This document shows, in pieces, positions 27,112 to 34,777 of a stretch of 64,000 nt of DNA (the stretch's first letter is position 1; every line of letters starts with the position of its first letter). The translations under genes and the position numbers were made by a program. A model generated the notes under the pieces. It was not told where the DNA came from and did not search any database. It saw only the letters and a program-made list of their open reading frames with translations. The stretch lies in assembly GCF_036763085.1 (NCBI RefSeq), contig NZ_JBAIYU010000017.1, positions 62,001 through 126,000 on the forward strand. The letters run 5' to 3'. This stretch comes from JBAIYU01 sp036763085. Its GTDB lineage: Bacteria > Bacillota > Negativicutes > DSM-1736 > Dendrosporobacteraceae.

Positions 27112-27177
27112 AAATCTAGCTAATTCTAGATTTAGTACCGCTGACTCCGGTCTCCTACATAGGCCGGAGTCTTGCGG
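27112..27177 (+). promoter_or_regulatory. Two hairpins between dnaK and dnaJ
   Basis: AAATCTAG/CTAGATTT (27112-27119 and 27126-27133) and a stronger stem GACTCCGG/CCGGAGTC (27143-27150 and 27164-27171), extended by CCGC/GCGG. Neither is followed by a T-run, so processing or mRNA stabilisation of dnaK message is more likely than full termination. Confidence 0.6.
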
Positions 27178-27209
27178 CGTGACGTAATAATTTTTTAGGG
27201 TGGTGTGAT

Positions 27210-28343
27210 GTGAGTAAACGCGATTACTATGAGGTGCTGGGGGTTGCGCGAACAGCGTCAGATGATGAAATAAAAAAAGCGTTTCGTAAATTAGCGCGAA
27301 AGTACCATCCTGACGTAAACCGTGATAATCCTAAAGAGGCTGAGGAAAAATTTAAAGAAATAAATGAAGCATATGAAATATTATCAAGCGGTGAGCGTCG
27401 GGCTCAATATGACCAATTCGGTCATGCAGCTTTTGATGGTTCACAAGGCGGTGGCGCAGGAGGCTTTGGGGGCTTCGGTGGAGCTGGCGGTTTTAGTGAT
27501 ATATTTGATATGTTCTTCGGTCAGTCAGGCTTTGGTGGACGACAGGCTGGACCAGAAAAAGGTTCAGACTTACGCTATGATTTAGAGATAACTTTTGAGC
27601 AAGCTGCATTTGGTCTTGAGACAGAAGTTCAAATTCCACGCACAGAAGACTGCTCGACTTGCCATGGTACTGGTGCGGCGCCAGGGTCACACCCTGAAAC
27701 TTGCCCGCAGTGTAAAGGAACCGGTCAGATACAATACGCACAAAACACACCTTTCGGGAGAATGGTCAATGTAAAAGCATGTGATCGTTGTAATGGAGAA
27801 GGTAAGATTGTCCATACCCCTTGTAAGGAATGTAATGGTCGTGGAAAAGTTCGGACAAGACGTAAAATCAAAATTAAAATTCCTGCTGGAGTAGACAGTG
27901 GTTCCCGATTAAGAGTAGCGCACGAAGGTGAAGCAGGTGCACGAGGCGGCCCACCAGGAGATTTATATGTTTACATTTTTGTAAAACCGCATAAACTGTT
28001 TACACGAGAAGGCAGTGAAGTTATTTGTGAGGTTCCAATCAGTTTCGTGCAGGCAACATTAGGTGATGAAATTGAAGTTCCTACATTAGATGGCAAAGTT
28101 AAACTTAAAATTCCAGAGGGCACACAATCTGGTACCATTCTGCGTCTAAAGGATAAGGGTATTCCTTATTTAAGAGGTCAAGGACGCGGTGACCAGCACG
28201 TTAAGGTAAAAGTATTAACACCGCAAAAACTTACTGAGCGTCAAAGGGAACTATTATCTGAATTCGCCAAAGCTTGTGGTGAAAACGTTAATCCTGAACA
28301 AAAAACTTTTTTCAAAAAGGTTAAAGATGCCTTTGGGGTATAA
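27210..28343 (+). CDS. dnaJ: Chaperone protein DnaJ
   Basis: A 377-aa type I J-protein. The J domain (4-70) has HPD at 33-35. A G/F-rich linker spans about 77-115. Four zinc-binding CxxCxGxG repeats follow (CSTCHGTG, CPQCKGTG, CDRCNGEG, CKECNGRG, about 147-215), then the C-terminal substrate domains. GTG 27210 is the start, with a G-rich SD (AGGGTGGTG). It completes the HrcA/GrpE/DnaK/DnaJ set. Confidence 0.97.
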   Translation: MSKRDYYEVLGVARTASDDEIKKAFRKLARKYHPDVNRDNPKEAEEKFKEINEAYEILSSGERRAQYDQFGHAAFDGSQGGGAGGFGGFGGAGGFSDIFDMFFGQSGFGGRQAGPEKGSDLRYDLEITFEQAAFGLETEVQIPRTEDCSTCHGTGAAPGSHPETCPQCKGTGQIQYAQNTPFGRMVNVKACDRCNGEGKIVHTPCKECNGRGKVRTRRKIKIKIPAGVDSGSRLRVAHEGEAGARGGPPGDLYVYIFVKPHKLFTREGSEVICEVPISFVQATLGDEIEVPTLDGKVKLKIPEGTQSGTILRLKDKGIPYLRGQGRGDQHVKVKVLTPQKLTERQRELLSEFAKACGENVNPEQKTFFKKVKDAFGV

Positions 28344-28389
28344 GTGATCCGGGCCGAGAGTTTATTACTCTCGGCATCACTTATACTAT
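28339..28389 (+). terminator. Hairpin after dnaJ
   Basis: ATAAGTGAT...GCCGAGAG, loop, CTCTCGGC...ATCACTTAT, about 17 paired positions. The tail is not T-rich, so it may be a processing or attenuation site before prmA. Confidence 0.6.
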
Positions 28390-28413
28390 CAGAATTTTTG
28401 AGGAGCGATGAAC

Positions 28414-29352
28414 ATGAAATGGGCTGAAATTAGTATCAAGACATCCCATGAGGCTACAGAAGCCATTGCTGATATATTTCACGAATTAGGATCAAGTGGG
28501 GTTGTAATAGAAGACCCGGAATTAGTTAATTCCTACCGACGAGCTGGTACCTGGGATTACTGTGATATACCTGAGGAAGTGAATGTTGAAGTAGTTACAG
28601 TTAAGGCCTATTTACCAGTTGACGAGCAACTCGAAGAAAAGATGCGTATTTTCGAAGAACGTGTTAACGAATTGGTTAATCATAATTTGGATAAAGGGCA
28701 AGGGCATATTGAGTGTCAGGAAATTAACGAGGAAGATTGGGCGTCTTCTTGGAAAAACTATTTTCACCCTATAAAAGTCGGTGAAAAAATTGTAATAAAA
28801 CCTTCATGGGAAGAATATGAGCAAATTGAAGGTGACTTAGTCATTGAATTAGATCCAGGCATGGCATTTGGTACCGGTACCCATAATACCACAGCGATGT
28901 GCATAAGGTGCTTAGAAGAGGTTGTTAAACCAGAAAGTATTGTTTTCGATATTGGAACAGGCTCTGGGGTATTAGCCGTTGCTGCAGCTAAACTTGGCGC
29001 AAAAAATGTCCAAGCTGTTGATTTAGATCAAGTAGCTGTAAAGGTCGCCACTGAAAATGTAGCGATAAATAAAGTATCGAATAAAGTAACTGTAGCCCAT
29101 GGTGATCTGCTGACTGGAATTACAGGGCAGGCGGATGTTATTATAGCTAATATAATTGCGGATGTTGTAATTAAATTGCTTGCAGATATTCCTGAGCGTC
29201 TAAAAGACAATGGGGTTTTAGTTGCCAGCGGCATAATTGTTGAGCGGTTAAGTGATGTTACTGCGGCAATTATTGCCCATGACTTAACAATAGATAAAGT
29301 AATTGAAGAAGGCGGTTGGGTTGCAATTCTCGTGCGCAAAGGGGGCGAGTGA
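28414..29352 (+). CDS. prmA: Ribosomal protein L11 methyltransferase
   Basis: A 312-aa SAM-dependent enzyme that trimethylates L11. An N-terminal substrate-recognition domain is followed by the Rossmann core with FDIGTGSGVLAVAAAKLGA (about 178-196), the acidic end of beta-2 (AVDLD) and the N-[IV]-I-A motif (IIANIIADV). I start at ATG 28414 (MKWAEISIKTS), 8 nt after SD GAGGAG; the ATG two codons upstream is only 2 nt from it. It overlaps nothing and feeds into rsmE 1 nt after its stop. Confidence 0.94.
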   Translation: MKWAEISIKTSHEATEAIADIFHELGSSGVVIEDPELVNSYRRAGTWDYCDIPEEVNVEVVTVKAYLPVDEQLEEKMRIFEERVNELVNHNLDKGQGHIECQEINEEDWASSWKNYFHPIKVGEKIVIKPSWEEYEQIEGDLVIELDPGMAFGTGTHNTTAMCIRCLEEVVKPESIVFDIGTGSGVLAVAAAKLGAKNVQAVDLDQVAVKVATENVAINKVSNKVTVAHGDLLTGITGQADVIIANIIADVVIKLLADIPERLKDNGVLVASGIIVERLSDVTAAIIAHDLTIDKVIEEGGWVAILVRKGGE

Positions 29353-29353
29353 T

Positions 29354-30091
29354 TTGCGCCGCTTTTTTATACCAAATCCTTTAACTTCAGAACTTATAAT
29401 TAACGGCGAAGATGCTCATCATATTAGTCGTGTTTTACGGATGAGGCCTTCAGATAAGATTCTGGTGATCGACCCCGAAGGGAAAGTTGCGGTAACCGAG
29501 ATTTTTTGTATCACCGAAAACCAAGTAAGTTGCAAAGTTTGTGAAATTGTATCTGAATATAGTGAGTCACCAATTAAAGTTAATTTGGCACAGTGCTTGC
29601 CGAAGAGTGACAAAATGGACTATATTGTTCAGAAGGCTGTAGAATTAGGGGTAACCAATATTTATCCTATAGCAGCAGAACGAAGTGTTGTGAAATATGA
29701 TAAGAATAAACAGACAGCGCGTCAGGAGCGCTGGCAAAAGATTGCAGTAGAAGCATCTAAGCAATGTAGGCGCAGTATTGTTCCGAAGGTTGAACCAATT
29801 CAGGATATTGCTAGTATGTTATCTGCTTTAGATGAAAAGACTGTTGTAATAATGCTTTATGAAGGCATAGCGCAGCAAGGATTAAAAAACCTTTTAGCTG
29901 AGTGCCATGCAAAAGAGTACTTAATATTAATTGGTCCTGAAGGTGGCTTCAGCTCTGACGAAGTAAAACTTTGTGAACAGCATAAAGTACATACCGTTTC
30001 AATTGGGCCTAGGATTTTGCGTACCGAGACCGCATCGCTGGCTGCGGTCAGCATTGTCCTATACGACAAAGGTGATTTGGGTGGCAGCTAG
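29354..30091 (+). CDS. rsmE: 16S rRNA m3U1498 methyltransferase
   Basis: A 245-aa SPOUT-family enzyme methylating U1498 of 16S rRNA. The N-terminal PUA-like domain starts RRFFIPNPL and has GEDAHHISRVLRM. The C-terminal trefoil knot shows LIGPEGGFSSDEV and LGPRILRTETA-like SIGPRILRTETASLAA. I use TTG 29354, immediately after the prmA stop, with SD GGGGGCGAG; the longer open frame runs back inside prmA. Confidence 0.93.
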   Translation: MRRFFIPNPLTSELIINGEDAHHISRVLRMRPSDKILVIDPEGKVAVTEIFCITENQVSCKVCEIVSEYSESPIKVNLAQCLPKSDKMDYIVQKAVELGVTNIYPIAAERSVVKYDKNKQTARQERWQKIAVEASKQCRRSIVPKVEPIQDIASMLSALDEKTVVIMLYEGIAQQGLKNLLAECHAKEYLILIGPEGGFSSDEVKLCEQHKVHTVSIGPRILRTETASLAAVSIVLYDKGDLGGS

Positions 30092-30117
30092 TGTCTTCAT
30101 TATAGGGGGTCGTTTTT

Positions 30118-31416
30118 TTGCCGCGTGTTGCGTTAACAACTTTAGGTTGTAAAGTTAATCAATTTGAAACAGAAGTAATGGAAGGTCTATTTAAAAAGCG
30201 TAATTATGAAATTGGCGAGTTCAATGAGCCAGCGGATGTATATGTTATTAATACTTGTTCCGTTACTCATCTCGGAGAGAAAAAATCTCGCCAACTAATA
30301 CGAAGAGCTACAAGACTAAATCCAAATGCTATAATCGCCGTCACAGGATGTTATTCGCAGATTTCACCAGAACAAGTTGAAAGCATTCCAGGCGTTAATG
30401 TAATTATTGGTACAAAAGACAGGCATAAAATAGTTGACCTAGTAGAAGAGGTTGTCGGTAACCATCGCCAAGTAAATGTAGTTACAGATATTATGCAGGC
30501 GCAGAATTTTGAAGATATTCCTTTATTTGATACACCTGGCCGCACAAGGGCGTTTCTCAAGATTCAGGAAGGCTGCACCAATTTTTGTACTTATTGTATA
30601 ATTCCTTATGCTAGAGGACCGCTGCGTTCTCGGTCGCTTGTAAGTATTTTAGCTGAAGCTCAAAAACTTGTAGCTGCGGGTTTTAAGGAGATTGTCCTAA
30701 CGGGCATACATCTAGGCGCATACGGACGTGATCTAGGAGGATCTGTCAGTTTAATTGATGCCATTAAGACAGTTTTGAGTGTAAGCAGTCTTGCTCGTTT
30801 GCGCTTAGGCTCATTGGAGTCAATTGAGGTATCAGACGAACTAATCGAACTAATATTAAACGACACTAGGTTGTGCCGTCACTTGCATCTGCCGCTTCAG
30901 GCTGGCGATAATACAGTGCTAATGGCTATGAATAGGCAGTATACGGCTGAGCAGTTTAGTGACTTAGCAGTGAGTATAATGAGACGTGTTCCAAACTTAG
31001 CTTTATCAACTGATATAATTGTCGGATTTCCGGGTGAGACAGAAGAAATGTTTAATAATGGTCTTGAGGTAGTGAATAAGCTTAATTTTGCCAAAATACA
31101 CGTTTTTCCTTACTCACGCCGAAAAGGTACACCTGCGGCTGACTATCCAGATCAAGTGCCCGAAGAAATTAAAAAGCATAGAGTAGCTTTATTGCAAGAT
31201 GTATCAGAAAAAAAAGCAGACTCTTTTAAAAAGGCTTATATCGGGAACGTGTTAGATGTTTTATTTGAAACAAAATCAAATAAGATTATTGATGGACTAA
31301 CCGGAAATTACTTAAGGGTGTATGCTGACGCTGGTTCAATTACTGAGGGTACTATCTGCAAAGTTCGGCTAGAAAAATTGTTTAAAGACGGTTTATGGGG
31401 AACTATTATAGATTAA
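30118..31416 (+). CDS. mtaB: tRNA t6A37 methylthiotransferase MtaB
   Basis: A 432-aa radical-SAM methylthiotransferase that makes ms2t6A37 in ANN-decoding tRNAs. The N-terminal UPF0004 domain has LGCKVNQFETE with C11, CSVTH and GCYSQ for the second cluster. The radical-SAM motif is C153-x3-C157-x2-C160 (CTNFCTYC). A TRAM-like domain ends the protein. The start is TTG 30118 after AGGGGG. It is the last gene of the heat-shock/translation operon. Confidence 0.94.
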   Translation: MPRVALTTLGCKVNQFETEVMEGLFKKRNYEIGEFNEPADVYVINTCSVTHLGEKKSRQLIRRATRLNPNAIIAVTGCYSQISPEQVESIPGVNVIIGTKDRHKIVDLVEEVVGNHRQVNVVTDIMQAQNFEDIPLFDTPGRTRAFLKIQEGCTNFCTYCIIPYARGPLRSRSLVSILAEAQKLVAAGFKEIVLTGIHLGAYGRDLGGSVSLIDAIKTVLSVSSLARLRLGSLESIEVSDELIELILNDTRLCRHLHLPLQAGDNTVLMAMNRQYTAEQFSDLAVSIMRRVPNLALSTDIIVGFPGETEEMFNNGLEVVNKLNFAKIHVFPYSRRKGTPAADYPDQVPEEIKKHRVALLQDVSEKKADSFKKAYIGNVLDVLFETKSNKIIDGLTGNYLRVYADAGSITEGTICKVRLEKLFKDGLWGTIID

Positions 31417-31527
31417 TTTTCTTATTTTAACAGTAGTTGGCAGGATATCTGAATGATAAAGAGAATAAAAATTTTATATATTGTATATAACTACCAACTG
31501 AAGGCTTTTTGCGAGGGGAGGTGCCTT

Positions 31528-31875
31528 ATGCAAGCAAGTTGTATTTTCTGTAAAATTATTAACCGGGATATACCGGCGAAAATTGTATACGAAGACGAGC
31601 TTATAATAGCTTTTCACGATATAAGTCCAGCGGCACCAGCGCATGTCTTAGTAATTCCTAAAAAGCATATTGCAAACCTCCTGGAGATAACAGCCGATGA
31701 TAATAAATTAATGGCGCATCTTATGTCGGTCATACCGGGTATCGCTAAAACCTTAGGCTTAGAAGAGAAAGGTTTTCGCTTAGTTGTAAATACAAAAGAA
31801 AATGGCGGGCAAACAGTAGATCACTTGCATTTTCATATGTTAGGTGAGAGATTTATGACATGGCCGCCAGGCTAA
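31528..31875 (+). CDS. HIT-family nucleotide-binding hydrolase
   Basis: A 115-aa histidine-triad protein (Hint/HinT-like purine nucleoside phosphoramidase). It starts with CIFCKIINRDIPAKIVYED. The C-terminal triad HLHFHML is near residues 97-103. I start at ATG 31528, after SD GAGGGGAGG; the 25 extra codons upstream have no SD. A HIT gene just before rpsU-yqeY is common in clostridia and Negativicutes. Confidence 0.92.
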   Translation: MQASCIFCKIINRDIPAKIVYEDELIIAFHDISPAAPAHVLVIPKKHIANLLEITADDNKLMAHLMSVIPGIAKTLGLEEKGFRLVVNTKENGGQTVDHLHFHMLGERFMTWPPG

Positions 31876-31877
31876 TA

Positions 31878-31907
31878 TTGACAATTAATAATTACTTCCT
31901 GTATAAT
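31878..31907 (+). promoter_or_regulatory. rpsU promoter
   Basis: TTGACA (31878-31883), 18-nt spacer, TATAAT (31902-31907), starting immediately after the HIT gene. Confidence 0.8.
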
Positions 31908-31969
31908 ATTTAGGTGTATGTTAGCAAATACACTTCCCGTAACGGTCTGAGTGGAGGGAGGGAGATTAG

Positions 31970-32149
31970 ATGTCAGAAGTTAAGGTAGGAAAAAACGAAA
32001 CAATCGATAGCGCACTCCGCAGATTTAAACGTACATGCCAAAAAGCCGGCACCCTTGCTGAAGTAAGAAAGCGCGAGCATTACGAAAAACCTAGCGTAAA
32101 GCGCAAGAAAAAGTCCGAAGCAGCTCGTAAACGTAAGTTTAAGGCTTAA
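31970..32149 (+). CDS. rpsU: 30S ribosomal protein S21
   Basis: A 59-aa basic ribosomal protein. The start SEVKVGKNETIDSALRRFKR and the Lys/Arg-rich tail ending ARKRKFKA are characteristic of S21, which helps initiation by 30S subunits. ATG 31970 follows SD GGAGGGAGGGAG. yqeY begins 22 nt after its stop, a pairing seen across Firmicutes. Confidence 0.97.
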   Translation: MSEVKVGKNETIDSALRRFKRTCQKAGTLAEVRKREHYEKPSVKRKKKSEAARKRKFKA

Positions 32150-32171
32150 TATTTTTCGGAGGGTACTTGGC

Positions 32172-32624
32172 ATGTCTCTTAAGGAACAACTAAACGAAGA
32201 CATGAAGCAGGCCATGAAGGACAAAGAGGCGGGTAAATTACGCCTTTCAGTTATACGCATGGTTCGTGCCACTATAAAGAATGTTGAGATTGACCGCAAA
32301 AAGGAACTTTCTGAAGAAGAGGTTCTTGATGTATTGGCAAAAGAAGTAAAGATGCGCCGAGATGCAATGGAAGAGTTTAAGAATGCTAATCGTCTTGATT
32401 TATCAGAGCAGCTAGAACAAGAAATTGCTATTCTCATGCCTTATCTTCCTCAACAGCTTAGTGAGGCTGAAGTGCGGGGCTTGGTGACAGAGGCTGTGGC
32501 CGAGTCACAAGCAACTGGTCCAAAAGATATGGGTAAGGTAATGGCGGTGCTCATGCCAAAAGTTAAAGGTCGCGCTGATGGTAAGTTAGTTAATACTATA
32601 GTGCGAGAAATTTTAAGCAAATAA
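32172..32624 (+). CDS. yqeY: GatB/YqeY domain protein
   Basis: A 150-aa helical protein related to the C-terminal tail of GatB, the amidotransferase that corrects Glu-tRNA-Gln/Asp-tRNA-Asn. Typical features are DMKQAMKDKEAGKLRLSVIR at the start and PKDMGKVMAVLMPKVKGRAD near the end. Its exact role is unsettled; tRNA-linked activity is presumed. It forms a two-gene unit with rpsU and ends at a terminator. Confidence 0.93.
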   Translation: MSLKEQLNEDMKQAMKDKEAGKLRLSVIRMVRATIKNVEIDRKKELSEEEVLDVLAKEVKMRRDAMEEFKNANRLDLSEQLEQEIAILMPYLPQQLSEAEVRGLVTEAVAESQATGPKDMGKVMAVLMPKVKGRADGKLVNTIVREILSK

Positions 32625-32626
32625 AT

Positions 32627-32664
32627 AATCCGGTACCCATTATAATGGGTACCGGATTTTATTT
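32627..32664 (+). terminator. Terminator after yqeY
   Basis: AATCCGGTACCCAT / ATGGGTACCGGATT stem with a short loop, followed by TTATTTT. Confidence 0.92.
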
Positions 32665-32719
32665 TGCTTAAAATTTAAGCTTGTTAACTATACATACATT
32701 ATTATCCATCTATTTTATA

Positions 32720-32766
32720 AAATGCCATGTTACTTTTTACATAGGAAACAGTGGCATTATTTTTAC
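32720..32766 (+). terminator. Second hairpin upstream of the HerA-like gene
   Basis: AATGCCATGTT (about 32720-32730) and AACAGTGGCATT (about 32748-32759) with a one-base bulge, followed by ATTTTTA. It is possibly a backup terminator. Confidence 0.5.
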
Positions 32767-32830
32767 TATTAGTGAGAAAAATATAAAAAATAATAAAATC
32801 ACCAATTGCCAAAAAAGGGAGGCATGAACA

Positions 32831-34384
32831 ATGTCACAATATAAAGGCCGCCTGACATATGCAAAAGGAACATATGTTGAATTCGTTGTCGCTCCTAACC
32901 AGGATGTTGATTTTGGCGATATTTTAGCGGTAGAAGGCAGCAATGGTGAGCGATTTTACATTAGGGCTTATGATTTTAAAGTTAAGTCACGTTGGTCTGG
33001 TTTAAATGGCGTGGGATATTTAATGAGTAAGTTAGATGACAATGGACAAGTTCAGGATCAAGAAGAATTGGATTTTTATTTAGGCGGAAACCATACTGTG
33101 AAGATAGGTATGGCAGAACAGCTTTGTTTTTCAGATCCGGAGGGTAATTTATTTAATCCAAAAACTTGTCCAGATTTCTTTTGTCAAGTTCGCTCGCTGA
33201 GCGATGAAGACACTGAATTGTTATCAGAAATGAAAGGCGATTTAGAAATAGGCTTTTTAAAAAGTGGACGCGGCATTATGGAATTACCAGTTGGAATTTA
33301 TGGCTCTAAGGCCATTACTGAACATATTGGAGTTTTTGGTACGACAGGTTCAGGAAAAAGTAATCTCGTAAAAGTATTAGCAAGCTCAATAATTGATAAT
33401 GGCAATTATGGATTACTGGTTTTTGATGTTCATAATGAATACTTTAAAGACCTAGCTGCTCATCCGCAGGCTGCTAATCGGCTTAGTGTGTACAACACAA
33501 ATCCCCAAGCAGATCATTGCAAAAAACTAACTGTAAATTTTGACGAAATAGATCCCGAAGATATAACAGCCTGTGCAACATTCTCTGAGCCTCAGCTGGA
33601 TGCGATTTATAAACTATCTACGGTTTGGCAAGAAAATTGGATGAATTACGTTTTAAAATACGACACAAGTGACATAATTGACGAATTGGCAGGAAGTACT
33701 GGTCAGAAATTTCATTCGCGTACAATAAGCAAAATTAAGAGTATTTGCTGGAATCTAGAGCAAGAATTAAACATGGGTGAACAACAGCAGACAGTTATCA
33801 GTAATATAATGCAGGATCTTGAACAAGGGAAAGTTGTGCTGGTTGAATTAAAAAGTGTTTCACCTGTAGGCGAGCAGGCTCTATCTACACTGCTGTCTAA
33901 GAAACTGCTGCAAAACTATGCGTCAAAGTCCGATGTCGATCGGTCTAAGGTAAAGCCTGTGCTGATTGTTCTAGAGGAAGCACATCGTTTTCTTGGTAAA
34001 AAAGAGCAAAGCAGTAATAATGTTTTTGCGCGACTTGTAAGTGAAGCAAGAAAATTTAATTTAGGTATGTGCGTAGTTGATCAACAGCCAAGATTACTTG
34101 CTGATAAGGTGCTATCTCAGCTTAATACGTTATTTATTTTAGGGCTGGCTTCAAAAGCAGATCGTACTAAACTCGAGGCTATGTGTCGTAAAGACATTTT
34201 GCAGCAGCGTAATGAAATAAAAAATCTAGACTGTGGTGAAATGATAATTGCTACAAATTATATGCGATTTGCAGCACCGGTAAAAGTACACAAGTATGAA
34301 GATTTTTTATCTAAGCGCTATGGAGATCAATTTATCACAAATGGATCTATACCAGGCTGTATGACCCCGAATAATTTCATCTAG
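32831..34384 (+). CDS. HerA-like hexameric ATPase (DUF87), orphan
   Basis: A 517-aa FtsK/HerA-superfamily ATPase, presumably a hexameric DNA-translocating motor. The N-terminal beta-barrel (about 1-150) resembles the HAS-barrel. Walker A is G170-TTGSGKS-177. Walker B is VLIVLEEAHRF (about 376-386) with the catalytic acidic pair. A sensor-like VVDQQPRLLADKVLSQL and a C-terminal GEMIIATNYMRFAAPVKVH follow. Archaeal HerA works with NurA nuclease, but no nuclease gene lies beside this one; it stands alone between yqeY and yqfC. SD GGGAGG precedes ATG 32831. Its biological role cannot be read from the context. Confidence 0.85.
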   Translation: MSQYKGRLTYAKGTYVEFVVAPNQDVDFGDILAVEGSNGERFYIRAYDFKVKSRWSGLNGVGYLMSKLDDNGQVQDQEELDFYLGGNHTVKIGMAEQLCFSDPEGNLFNPKTCPDFFCQVRSLSDEDTELLSEMKGDLEIGFLKSGRGIMELPVGIYGSKAITEHIGVFGTTGSGKSNLVKVLASSIIDNGNYGLLVFDVHNEYFKDLAAHPQAANRLSVYNTNPQADHCKKLTVNFDEIDPEDITACATFSEPQLDAIYKLSTVWQENWMNYVLKYDTSDIIDELAGSTGQKFHSRTISKIKSICWNLEQELNMGEQQQTVISNIMQDLEQGKVVLVELKSVSPVGEQALSTLLSKKLLQNYASKSDVDRSKVKPVLIVLEEAHRFLGKKEQSSNNVFARLVSEARKFNLGMCVVDQQPRLLADKVLSQLNTLFILGLASKADRTKLEAMCRKDILQQRNEIKNLDCGEMIIATNYMRFAAPVKVHKYEDFLSKRYGDQFITNGSIPGCMTPNNFI

Positions 34385-34394
34385 TTTATTGCTT

Positions 34395-34424
34395 AAAAAG
34401 CGTGGGAAGCCACGCTTTTTCTAT
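34395..34424 (+). terminator. Terminator after the HerA-like gene
   Basis: An 11-bp stem AAAAAGCGTGG / CCACGCTTTTT with a GAAG loop, then CTATTTT. Confidence 0.88.
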
Positions 34425-34498
34425 TTTAGCAAGTATAAGTTTTATAGTAATAAACACATATGACCGGCATACACTTCTATATGGAGGGAGGGAGTGGC

Positions 34499-34777
34499 AT
34501 GCAATCACCTAAGAAAGGTCGTTTACAAAGATTAGCCGGCTTGCTTGAAATACCGCAGGATATTGTAATGGATTTACCAAGAATAACTATGCTAGGTAAT
34601 AAGCAACTATTGGTAGAAAACCATAAGGGAATTATTGAGTACACCCCTTCGTTGATACGGATAAAGTTAAATCAAGGAGAATTAATTGTTTCTGGTGCTA
34701 ATTTTACTTTAGGCAACTTGCAGATAGAGCAAATTTTGGTTGAGGGAACGGTGGAGGAAATAAGATATGACGCTTAG
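34499..34777 (+). CDS. yqfC: Sporulation protein YqfC
   Basis: A 92-aa protein of the YabP/YqfC family, needed in the mother cell for normal sporulation in Bacillus. The fold is mostly beta: EIPQDIVMDLPRITMLGN and LIVSGANFTLGNLQIEQ are typical. I start at ATG 34499 after SD GGAGGGAGG; 13 further codons upstream lie across that SD. It overlaps yqfD by 11 nt. Confidence 0.92.
   Translation: MQSPKKGRLQRLAGLLEIPQDIVMDLPRITMLGNKQLLVENHKGIIEYTPSLIRIKLNQGELIVSGANFTLGNLQIEQILVEGTVEEIRYDA

Noticed and set aside
31973..32437. 154-aa open frame antisense to rpsU and yqeY
   Set aside because: It covers two clear conserved genes on the plus strand and has no start signal.
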